Shown: piece after piece, positions 17,576-25,027 of the stretch
Numbering within the stretch: the first letter of the stretch is position 1
Layout of the letters: each line of letters begins with the position of its first letter
Assembly: GCA_900473685.1 (NCBI GenBank)
Contig: UCNE01000014.1
Span: 62,001-126,000, forward strand
Length of the DNA: 64,000 bases
Reading direction: 5' to 3'
Origin: Hyphomicrobiales bacterium
Lineage (GTDB): Bacteria; Pseudomonadota; Alphaproteobacteria; Rhizobiales; Rhizobiaceae
Position numbers and translations under genes: made by a program
Notes under the pieces: model-generated
What the model was told of the DNA's origin: nothing
The model's database searches: none
What the model saw: the letters and a program-made list of their open reading frames with translations, nothing else

Positions 17576-17878
17576 TCAGCGAATAGGTTCGTGGACGGTG
17601 ACGAGCTTGGTCCCGTCCGGAAAGGTCGCCTCGATCTGGATGTCGTGGATCATCTCCGGAATGCCCTCCATCACCTGGGCGCGGGTGATGACGTGGGCGC
17701 CGGCCTCCATCAGGTCCGGCACCGAGCGGCCATCACGAGCGCCCTCGACAACAAAATCGGTGATCAGCGCGATCGCTTCGGGATGATTGAGCTTCACCCC
17801 CCGCTCCAGCCGCCGGCGGGCAACCATGGCCGCCATCGAAATCAGCAGTTTGTCTTTTTCACGGGGTGTCAGGTTCAT
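17576..17878 (-). CDS. ureA: Urease gamma subunit UreA
   Basis: This 100-residue subunit begins [20 protein letters not shown] and contains [22 protein letters not shown], both highly conserved in UreA. It is a small structural subunit of the UreABC trimer. It lies 26 bases after ureD. Confidence 0.98.
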   Translation of the reverse strand: MNLTPREKDKLLISMAAMVARRRLERGVKLNHPEAIALITDFVVEGARDGRSVPDLMEAGAHVITRAQVMEGIPEMIHDIQIEATFPDGTKLVTVHEPIR

Positions 17879-17904
17879 GCTTGGTCACCAGGATTGCGTG
17901 TCAA

Positions 17905-18741
17905 TTAGAGGTTCCAGACTTTCGGCACAGAGGCGCCGTTGCGCAAGTGCGAAATGATCGGGATGAGGATTTTTCTCAGGGCAAAACCATCGGCCGCAAC
18001 GACACGGGCAACCAGCTTATCCTCACCCGCAACCCGGTAGTGGCTGACCCCGCCACCGATACCGCCAATCAGGCCGCGCAGTTTTTCCACATGCAGTTCG
18101 CAATGTGCGCCGGTGTAGAAGAGTGTCGCGAACGCAACCTGTCCGCCGAGCACCGCCAATTCCTGCGTCAAGCCGGCGACGTCACCGGAGAGCCGCAGGT
18201 TTTCCGCATGCAGAAGCACACCATTGCTGTGGATGCGCCAGCGATCCTGAAACAGCCCTTCCCGCATCGCCTCGCCCATTGCCTTGCGGCCGAGAAGCAC
18301 CGCCTCGACAGCCAGGAATTCCGCCCCTTCAGCAAGATCGACCTCCAGCTTCCGAGACAGCGAGGCACGATCGAACAGGATGGTTTCCTGCGGCAGCCAG
18401 TGCACCGTGGCACCCGCGCCAACCGAAATCTGCGCTGTCACGTCGGCCGTCCCGGTGCTCGCTTTGTAGATTTTCTCGCAGGCCTGCGTGGTCAGCGTCA
18501 GATGTGTGCCCTCGCCAGCCACAAACGACCATTCCATGTGATCGCCGCCGGTCAGGCCTCCGGAGCTGTTGATCAGCACGGCTTCCATCGTGGTGTCAAA
18601 TGTATCCGGCAGCCTGATCTTGGCGCAGCCTTCCTGATAAAACTCGGCCAGCCGGCTACGCCCCGCAAACGGCTTTGCCACCAGCCGTCCCTTGCCCCAT
18701 GCCCTTTGCGGCGCGATTCCTGCTGCCTCAATCATTCCCAT
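17905..18741 (-). CDS. ureD: Urease accessory scaffold UreD
   Basis: This 278-residue protein has the UreD pattern: [33 protein letters not shown] and the [18 protein letters not shown] block. UreD binds apo-urease and channels nickel from UreG/UreF. It begins 6 bases after urtE, joining urea transport and urease into one probable transcription unit. The start could be at 18741 or at the ATG two codons later. Confidence 0.96.
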   Translation of the reverse strand: MGMIEAAGIAPQRAWGKGRLVAKPFAGRSRLAEFYQEGCAKIRLPDTFDTTMEAVLINSSGGLTGGDHMEWSFVAGEGTHLTLTTQACEKIYKASTGTADVTAQISVGAGATVHWLPQETILFDRASLSRKLEVDLAEGAEFLAVEAVLLGRKAMGEAMREGLFQDRWRIHSNGVLLHAENLRLSGDVAGLTQELAVLGGQVAFATLFYTGAHCELHVEKLRGLIGGIGGGVSHYRVAGEDKLVARVVAADGFALRKILIPIISHLRNGASVPKVWNL

Positions 18742-18747
18742 CCGCCG

Positions 18748-19443
18748 TCAAACTGTCAGGTGGCGGCGCGCTTCCGGCGTATCCAGCGTTTCGGCCGGGC
18801 CTTCATGCACGATCTCGCCCCTATCCATGATATAGACATGGTCGGCAAGCTCGCGGCAGAAGTCAAGATATTGTTCCACAAGCAGAATTGCCATCCCGGT
18901 GGAATCGCGCAGATACTGGATCGCGCGGCCAATATCCTTGATGATCGACGGCTGGATGCCCTCCGTCGGCTCGTCGAGCACGAGGATTTTCGGCCGCGTC
19001 ACCAAAGCCCGGCCGATGGCGAGCTGCTGCTGCTGCCCACCTGAGAGATCACCGCCCCGGCGGCCAAGCATCGAGCGCAGGATCGGGAACAGATTGAAGA
19101 TATCCTCGGGAATGAACCGGTCCTTGCGCGCCACCGGCGCATAGCCCGATTCCAGGTTTTCCTTGACCGTCAGCAGCGGAAAGACCTCACGCCCCTGCGG
19201 CACAAATCCGATGCCGTGCTTGGCGCGGTTGTAAGGCGCCATACCGTTCAGCACCGTGTCGTTGAAGGTAATCGTTCCGGCGCTCGGCCCATGCTGGCCG
19301 GTGATCGCCCGGAGCAGGCTCGTCTTGCCGACGCCATTGCGGCCGAGAACGCAGGTGATCTTGCCCATGGGAGCGGTGATGGAGACGCCGCGAAGGGCTT
19401 GCGCTGCGCCATAGTGCAGGTTGATGTTGTCGACGGTCAGCAT
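18748..19443 (-). CDS. urtE: Urea ABC transporter ATP-binding protein UrtE
   Basis: This 231-residue LivF-type ATPase has MLTVDNINLHYGAAQALRG, Walker A GRNGVGKTSLL, signature LSGGQQQQLAIGRAL, Walker B ILVLDEPTEGIQP and the H-loop region. The TEGIQPSI motif is typical of UrtE over LivF. The ATG at 19443 was chosen because longer in-frame sequence is read through palindromic repeats (19472-19603). It is the last gene of urtABCDE and lies 6 bases before ureD. Confidence 0.96.
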   Translation of the reverse strand: MLTVDNINLHYGAAQALRGVSITAPMGKITCVLGRNGVGKTSLLRAITGQHGPSAGTITFNDTVLNGMAPYNRAKHGIGFVPQGREVFPLLTVKENLESGYAPVARKDRFIPEDIFNLFPILRSMLGRRGGDLSGGQQQQLAIGRALVTRPKILVLDEPTEGIQPSIIKDIGRAIQYLRDSTGMAILLVEQYLDFCRELADHVYIMDRGEIVHEGPAETLDTPEARRHLTV

Positions 19444-19471
19444 GCGGCACCCACATTCGATGAGAACAGCC

Positions 19472-19603
19472 CACCCCCCTCTGTCGGCGACGCCGACATC
19501 TCCCCCACAAGGGGGGAGATCATCAAGGGCATTTGAGCGTATAAAAGAAAAGGACAATCTCCCCCCTTGTGGGGGAGATATCGCGAAGCGACAGAGGGGG
19601 GTG
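19472..19603. repeat. Composite palindromic repeat inside the urt operon
   Basis: Two inverted copies of a palindromic unit (around ATCTCCCCCACAAGGGGGGA at 19498-19520 and its reverse at 19555-19580) are enclosed by an outer inverted repeat, CACCCCCCTCTGTCG at 19472 and GACAGAGGGGGGTG ending at 19603. The core is the CTCCCCC-ACAAGG-type sequence common between genes in rhizobia. It fills most of the urtD-urtE gap and could form a very stable transcript structure. Confidence 0.85.
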
Positions 19604-19651
19604 AAAGCGGCATCCACCGGCCGTCGAACATTGAAACATTGTAATGCATCG

Positions 19652-20404
19652 TCACCGCCCCAGATAATTCTCGATCACCTTCGGATCGTTGCTGACGAAA
19701 TCGATGGAGCCTTCGGCGAGCACCGAGCCCTCGGCAAGGCAGGTCACCTTGACCCCGAGATCCCGGATGAAGCCCATGTCGTGCTCGACCACAACCACCG
19801 AGCGGGTCTTGGCGATTTCCTTGAGCAGGATGGCGGTTTCGGCCGTTTCCGCGTCGGTCATGCCGGCGACCGGTTCGTCGACCAGAAGCAGTTTCGGCTC
19901 CTGCGCCAGAAGCATGCCGATTTCCAGCCATTGCTTCTGCCCGTGCGAGAGATTGGCTGCCAGATCGTCCTTGCGGGCGGCCATGCGCACCGTTTCGAGA
20001 ATGTCCTCGATACGCACTTTGTCCTCGGCTGTCAGGCGGTAGAATAGTGTCGAGAACACGCCGCGTTTCCGGTTGAGCGCCAGTTCGATATTGTCCCAGA
20101 CCGTGTGGCTTTCGAACACTGTCGGCTTCTGGAATTTGCGGCCGATGCCGAGCTGGGCGATTTCGGCTTCGTCCCGCTTGGTGAGGTCGATATCGCCGTT
20201 GAAGAAAACCTGGCCGCTGTCGGGCCGGGTCTTGCCGGTGATGATGTCCATCATCGTCGTCTTGCCCGCACCGTTCGGGCCGATGATGGCCCGGAGTTCA
20301 CCGGGTTCGACCACGAAGGAGAGCGAGTTCAGCGCCTTGAAGCCATCGAACGAGACCGAAACACCATCGAGATACAGAAGGCTGCGGGAGGTTTTTTCGT
20401 CCAT
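19652..20404 (-). CDS. urtD: Urea ABC transporter ATP-binding protein UrtD
   Basis: This 250-residue LivG-type ATPase has Walker A IGPNGAGKTT, a Q-loop in GIGRKFQKPTVFE, the signature-region variant LSHGQKQWLEIGMLL and Walker B LLLVDEPVAGMTD. The LSHGQ signature and the EIGMLL sequence are characteristic of UrtD. It powers urea import with UrtE. It starts 5 bases after urtC; a repeat-filled gap of about 200 bases separates it from urtE. Confidence 0.97.
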   Translation of the reverse strand: MDEKTSRSLLYLDGVSVSFDGFKALNSLSFVVEPGELRAIIGPNGAGKTTMMDIITGKTRPDSGQVFFNGDIDLTKRDEAEIAQLGIGRKFQKPTVFESHTVWDNIELALNRKRGVFSTLFYRLTAEDKVRIEDILETVRMAARKDDLAANLSHGQKQWLEIGMLLAQEPKLLLVDEPVAGMTDAETAETAILLKEIAKTRSVVVVEHDMGFIRDLGVKVTCLAEGSVLAEGSIDFVSNDPKVIENYLGR

Positions 20405-20409
20405 CGATT

Positions 20410-21603
20410 TTACTCCGCAGCCTGGGGTTCAAGGATTGCAAGCTGGCTCTCGGCCTTAGCCGTTGCCTTGTCCTGATAGGCCTTTTCAACCACATCAGCT
20501 TGTCTCTGTTCCTTGCGCCGGGCCAGGAACTGCTGGACCGTGCCGACCACGCCCTTGGGCAGGAACAGCGTCGTTGCGACGAATAGCGCGCCGAGCGCAA
20601 ACAGCCAGAATTCCGGGAAAGCGGCGGTAAAAATGCTCTTGCCGAAATTGACGAGAATGGCGCCGATGATCGGGCCGATCAGCGTTCCGCGCCCGCCGAC
20701 GGCCGTCCAGATCACCACTTCGATCGAGTTCGCCGGTGCGAATTCGCCGGGATTGATGATGCCGACCTGCGGCACGTAGAGCGCGCCAGCCACACCGGCC
20801 ATCATCGCCGAGACGGTGAAGATGAACAGCTTCATGTTCTCGACGCGGTACCCGAGAAACCGGGTCCGGCTTTCGGCATCGCGCACGCCGACCAGCACCT
20901 TGCCGTATTTCGAGCGGACGACGGCGGAACTGAGGAGCAGCGCCAGCGCCAACGCTACTGCAGTTGCCGCGAACAAAGCCGCCCGCGTGCCGCCAGCCTG
21001 AACGTTGAAACCAAGGATTTCCTTGAAATCGGTCAGGCCATTATTGCCGCCAAAACCCATCTCGTTGCGGAAGAAGGCAAGCAGCAGCGCGTAGGTCATC
21101 GCCTGGGTGATGATCGACAGATAGACGCCGGTAACGCGCGAGCGGAAGGCAAACCAGCCGAAGACGAAGGCTAGCAATCCGGGCACCAGGAGCACCATCA
21201 GAGCCGCAAAGGCGAAATGGTTGAAGCCGTACCAATACCAGGGCAGTTCCTGCCAGTTGAGGAAGACCATGAAATCCGGCAGCAGCGGATTGGCATAGAC
21301 GCCGCGATCGCCGATCTGGCGCATCAGGTACATGCCCATGGCATACCCGCCAAGTGCGAAGAACGCGCCATGGCCGAGCGAGAGAATGCCGCAATAGCCC
21401 CAGACCAGATCAAGCGCCAAGGCCAGAAGCGCATAGCAGAGATACTTGCCAAGCAGCGGCACCAGATAGCCGGGGACATGAAAGACGCTGTCTTCCGGGA
21501 TCAGCAGATTGGCGAGCGGCACGAGGGCGGCGGCAAGCAGGATCAGGAAAACAGCCCAGATCGTCTTCTTTTCGTGCCGGCTGAAAAGCATTTGCGTGAT
21601 CAT
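20410..21603 (-). CDS. urtC: Urea ABC transporter permease UrtC
   Basis: This 397-residue LivM-type permease has about ten membrane helices. It contains LVWGYCGILSLGHGAFFALGGYAMGMYLMR (best-conserved core CGILSLGHGAFFALGGYA) and a C-terminal cytoplasmic tail rich in Glu, Lys and Ala. The start at 21603 overlaps the urtB stop by ATGA; a longer in-frame extension overlaps urtB entirely and is not real. It forms the channel with UrtB. Confidence 0.96.
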   Translation of the reverse strand: MITQMLFSRHEKKTIWAVFLILLAAALVPLANLLIPEDSVFHVPGYLVPLLGKYLCYALLALALDLVWGYCGILSLGHGAFFALGGYAMGMYLMRQIGDRGVYANPLLPDFMVFLNWQELPWYWYGFNHFAFAALMVLLVPGLLAFVFGWFAFRSRVTGVYLSIITQAMTYALLLAFFRNEMGFGGNNGLTDFKEILGFNVQAGGTRAALFAATAVALALALLLSSAVVRSKYGKVLVGVRDAESRTRFLGYRVENMKLFIFTVSAMMAGVAGALYVPQVGIINPGEFAPANSIEVVIWTAVGGRGTLIGPIIGAILVNFGKSIFTAAFPEFWLFALGALFVATTLFLPKGVVGTVQQFLARRKEQRQADVVEKAYQDKATAKAESQLAILEPQAAE

Positions 21604-23207
21604 TGTTCGACCGCCCTTCCCTTGAGCGCGAACAGGCCGCGTGGCCGCCGCTGGATGAAAAGAATGATGAAGACGAGGATAAGGATCTTGCCGAGCACCG
21701 CGCCGGCATAGGGTTCCAGAAACTTGTTGGCGATGCCAAGCGTCAGCGCGCCGACCAGTGTTCCCCAGAGATTGCCGACACCGCCAAAGACCACGACCAT
21801 GAAACTGTCGATGATGTAGTTCTGACCGAGATTGGGCGAGACATTGTCGATCTGGCTGAGCGCCACGCCGGCCATGCCGGCAATGCCGGAGCCGAGCCCG
21901 AATGTCAGCGCATCGACCCAGGGCGTGCGGATGCCCATCGAGGACGCCATGCGCCGGTTCTGCGTGACGGCGCGCATCTGCAGGCCGAACTTGGAACGTT
22001 TCAGCAGCAGCAGCAAGGCGACGAAGACACCGAGCGAAAAGACGATGATCCACATGCGGTTATAGGTGATGGCAAGGCCACCAGCCTCGAAGACGCCAGA
22101 CATCCAGCTTGGATTATCCACCTGGCGATTGGTCGGGCCAAAGATGGTGCGGATCGCCTGCTGCAGGATCAGCGAGATACCCCAGGTGGCGAGCAGCGTT
22201 TCGAGTGGCCGTCCGTAGAGCCATCGGATGACGCTGCGCTCGATGCAGACACCGACGAGACCGGTAAAGAGGAAGGCCGCAGGCACCGCAAAGGCCAGCG
22301 AAAAATCGGCCATGCCCGGGGCAACGGCGGCAATCGTCTGCTGCACGACATAGGTGGTGTAGGCGCCGAGCATGACCATTTCGCCATGCGCCATGTTGAT
22401 AATGCCCATGACGCCGAAGGTGATCGCCAGGCCGATGCCGGCAAGCAAAAGGACCGAGCCCAGCGACAGGCCATACCAGACATTTTGCGCGACATCCCAG
22501 GCGGCAAGACTGCGCTCGATCGCATTGATATGCGTCTGGATAGACGGCTTCAGGTCATCCGGCGCGTTGTTCATGGCTGCCGTCAGGATCGTCAGCGCAT
22601 CGCGATTACCGCGCGCAGCGATGGTATCGATGGCGGCTTTTTTGTCTTCGGCGCTGGCTTCGGTCTTGAGCAGGATGACGGCGCGGGCCGCTTCCATCGT
22701 CGCCTTGATCTCGGCATCTTTTTCCTGCGCCAGCGCTGAGTTCAACAGGTCGAGATTATCCGGATTGGCATCCTTGAGCAGATCCCGCGATGCCGCCAAC
22801 CGGGCGGCGCGGTCTGGGCTCAAAAGCATCAACTGGCTAAGCGCCGTACCGATTGCGCCGCGCAGGCCGTTGTTCAAGCGGATCTTGGCAAGATTTCCCG
22901 GCACCTCGGCCACCGCGGCCCCCGTCAGCACGTCAAGATAGGTGCCGCCGGACGGGCCTTCGAGATAAACCGCACCACCAGTCTTCGGCGCATAAAGCTT
23001 GCCGTCGCTGAGATTTTGCAGGATGTCGCCAACTTTGGGATCGCCCGATACAGCAAGCGCCTTGACCGCCTCGATCTTCTGGGGGAAGGCCGTCGCGCCC
23101 AGCGCATCGACCAGCGGCCGGATATTCTCCTCAGCGCGGAGGCCCGTCGCAAGGCAACCGGCCAGCAGGCAGAGAGCAACAACGAAGGTCTGGATGGCGC
23201 GATACAT
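21600..23207 (-). CDS. urtB: Urea ABC transporter permease UrtB with N-terminal periplasmic domain
   Basis: This 535-residue LivH-type permease is almost twice the size of LivH. It has a signal peptide (LCLLAGCLATGLRAEEN), then a helical periplasmic domain of about 210 residues (PLVDALGATAFPQKIEAVKAL, RAARLAASRDLLKDANPDNLD and so on). The permease domain starts near VWYGLSLGSVLLLAGIGLAITFG. The N-terminal extension is a UrtB hallmark of unknown role. The start at 23207 has an AAGAAGAG site. A gap of about 215 bases with a strong hairpin separates it from urtA. Confidence 0.96.
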   Translation of the reverse strand: MYRAIQTFVVALCLLAGCLATGLRAEENIRPLVDALGATAFPQKIEAVKALAVSGDPKVGDILQNLSDGKLYAPKTGGAVYLEGPSGGTYLDVLTGAAVAEVPGNLAKIRLNNGLRGAIGTALSQLMLLSPDRAARLAASRDLLKDANPDNLDLLNSALAQEKDAEIKATMEAARAVILLKTEASAEDKKAAIDTIAARGNRDALTILTAAMNNAPDDLKPSIQTHINAIERSLAAWDVAQNVWYGLSLGSVLLLAGIGLAITFGVMGIINMAHGEMVMLGAYTTYVVQQTIAAVAPGMADFSLAFAVPAAFLFTGLVGVCIERSVIRWLYGRPLETLLATWGISLILQQAIRTIFGPTNRQVDNPSWMSGVFEAGGLAITYNRMWIIVFSLGVFVALLLLLKRSKFGLQMRAVTQNRRMASSMGIRTPWVDALTFGLGSGIAGMAGVALSQIDNVSPNLGQNYIIDSFMVVVFGGVGNLWGTLVGALTLGIANKFLEPYAGAVLGKILILVFIILFIQRRPRGLFALKGRAVEQ

Positions 23208-23285
23208 GAGCTCTTCTTGTTCCGTTGGCTTGGGCAGCCGCGCATTGACGGGAAACACGTCATGCCAGGCGTGGGGATAAAGGTT

Positions 23286-23314
23286 CCTCCGCCCAGACGG
23301 GGTCTGGACGGAGG
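23286..23314. other. Strong hairpin between urtA and urtB
   Basis: A 13-bp stem with one mismatch and a 3-base loop (CCTCCGCCCAGAC / GTCTGGACGGAGG). No T-run follows on the minus strand, so it is not a classic terminator; it may protect the urtA message or attenuate read-through to urtB. Confidence 0.65.
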
Positions 23315-23422
23315 GTATTGGCATTTCAATCAGCACGTCATGAGAATGAACTTTGGGAAACGGCCGTCAGGCCGTTGCCGGAATATGCTGAGCTTGATGA
23401 AATCAGCTTGTATTCGGTAGGA

Positions 23423-24712
23423 TCAGGAACCCTTGCCACCGCACTTGCCCGTTGCAACGTTGAAGTTGCCGCAGGACATCGGCTTACGCCAATCGGAGAT
23501 CAGATCCTTCGAGTCCGGCAGGAAGTCCGACCATTCGTCGCCGACAACCTGTGGGGTCTGCTGGACGATTTCGAACTGGCCGTCGGCCTGGATTTCACCG
23601 ATCAGCACCGGCTTGGTGATGTGGTGGTTCGGCATCACGGTGGAGTAGCCGCCCGAAAGGTTGGGGACGCTGGTACCGATGATCGTGTCGAGAACAGCAT
23701 CGGTTTCGGTGGTTCCGGCAGCTTCGACGGCTTTTACCCAGGCGTTGAAGCCGATATAGGCAGCTTCCATTGGGTCATTGGTGACGCGCTTGTCGTTCTT
23801 GGTGAAGGCATGCCACTGCTTGATGAATTCGGCATTGGCAGGGGCATCGACGGACTGGAAATAGTTCCAGGCGGCGAGATGGCCGACCAGCGGCTTGGTG
23901 TCGAGACCGGCAAGCTCTTCTTCGCCAACCGAGAAGGCGACGACCGGGATATCGGTTGCCTTGATGCCCTTGTTGCCGAGTTCCTTGTAGAACGGCACGT
24001 TGGCATCACCGTTGATGGTCGAAACGACGGCGGTCTTCTTGCCCGCCGAACCGAATTCCTTGATCTTGGCCACTTCCGTCTGCCAGTCGGAGAAACCGAA
24101 CGGCGTGTAGTTGATCAGGATGTCTTCCTTCGGAATGCCCTTGGCAATCAGATAGGCTTCGAGAATCTTGTTGGTCGTGCGCGGATAGACATAGTCGGTG
24201 CCTTCAAGCACGAAACGCTCGACACCTTCGGTGTTCATCAGATAATCGACGGCCGGGATAGCCTGCTGGTTCGGAGCCGCACCGGTGTAGAAGATGTTGC
24301 GCGAGGATTCTTCACCCTCGTACTGCACAGGATAGAACAGGATCGAATTCAGCTCTTCGAAAACCGGCAGGACCGACTTGCGCGAGGACGAGGTCCAGCA
24401 ACCGAAGACAGCAGCGACCTTATCGACGGAAATCAGCTCGCGGGCTTTTTCGGCAAACAGCGGCCAGTCGGAGGCCGGATCGACGACGACGGCCTCGAGC
24501 TTCTTGCCGAGGAGACCACCCTTCTTGTTCTGCTCTTCGATGAGCATCAGCATGGCATCCTTGAGCGTCGTCTCGGAGATCGCCATGGTGCCGGAGAGCG
24601 AATGCAGCACGCCGACCTTGATCGTGTCTTCGGCAGCCTGGACGCTGGAAAACGCTGTCGTGGCGAGCGCGCTGGCCAGAAACGCGCCCAGAATCTGGGA
24701 TTTGAATTTCAT
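23423..24712 (-). CDS. urtA: Urea ABC transporter periplasmic binding protein UrtA
   Basis: This 429-residue type I periplasmic binding protein has a signal peptide ending near SVQAAED. The mature start IKVGVLHSLSGTMAISET, then FGCWTSSSRKSVLPVFE, LFYPVQYEGEESSRNIFYTGAAPNQQ and LEGTDYVYPRTTN are the family signature shared with FmdD/UrtA. The start has a GAGAGGGG site. It is the first gene of the urt-ure block and diverges from the permease-kinase gene. High expression relative to the permeases is expected. Confidence 0.97.
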   Translation of the reverse strand: MKFKSQILGAFLASALATTAFSSVQAAEDTIKVGVLHSLSGTMAISETTLKDAMLMLIEEQNKKGGLLGKKLEAVVVDPASDWPLFAEKARELISVDKVAAVFGCWTSSSRKSVLPVFEELNSILFYPVQYEGEESSRNIFYTGAAPNQQAIPAVDYLMNTEGVERFVLEGTDYVYPRTTNKILEAYLIAKGIPKEDILINYTPFGFSDWQTEVAKIKEFGSAGKKTAVVSTINGDANVPFYKELGNKGIKATDIPVVAFSVGEEELAGLDTKPLVGHLAAWNYFQSVDAPANAEFIKQWHAFTKNDKRVTNDPMEAAYIGFNAWVKAVEAAGTTETDAVLDTIIGTSVPNLSGGYSTVMPNHHITKPVLIGEIQADGQFEIVQQTPQVVGDEWSDFLPDSKDLISDWRKPMSCGNFNVATGKCGGKGS

Positions 24713-25027
24713 GATGTGAACCCCTCTCGTTCTTTTGACGACGGCGCTTGGAGACCTTTGCCGTTCGTAAGGAAACTATCCGCCGGAGTTTCGGAATTCT
24801 GTATACGTCAATTAACGTAGTTGCCGGGGCGAAGTGTGCACCGCAGCACACGCGGACACGCTTTACCCGGAATGCCGGTCTTGCCCGGGCGGCATAGCTG
24901 CGGCCGCCGTTTGAAAAACAAATCCGCCGGTCCCCAATCAATCCCAATCTCGCACTTGCAAAAGACCGCGGACCGGAGGACATTGCCTAATCATTGATCA
25001 TATACCGAGTGGGAATATAAATTAGGC
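24713..25027. promoter_or_regulatory. Divergent control region urtA / permease-histidine kinase
   Basis: This 315-base gap holds no gene. Two dyads with the same 6-base spacer are seen: TACGT-N6-ACGTA (24804-24819) and GTGTGC-N6-GCACAC (24834-24851), centres 31 bases apart, about 90-140 bases upstream of urtA. A further inverted repeat TGCCTAAT...ATTAGGCA spans 24984-25028, touching the kinase start codon. No clear NtrC site or sigma-54 promoter was recognised by eye. Confidence 0.55.

Noticed and set aside
21604-22053. Longer UrtC start at 22053
   Set aside because: The extension overlaps urtB in another frame; the ATG at 21603 overlaps the urtB stop by 4 bases and starts a normal UrtC.
24713-25027. 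NtrC site or sigma-54 promoter upstream of urtA
   Set aside because: Expected for nitrogen control, but no GG-N10-GC type promoter or GCAC...GTGC dyad was found; the dyad seen has the opposite half-site order.
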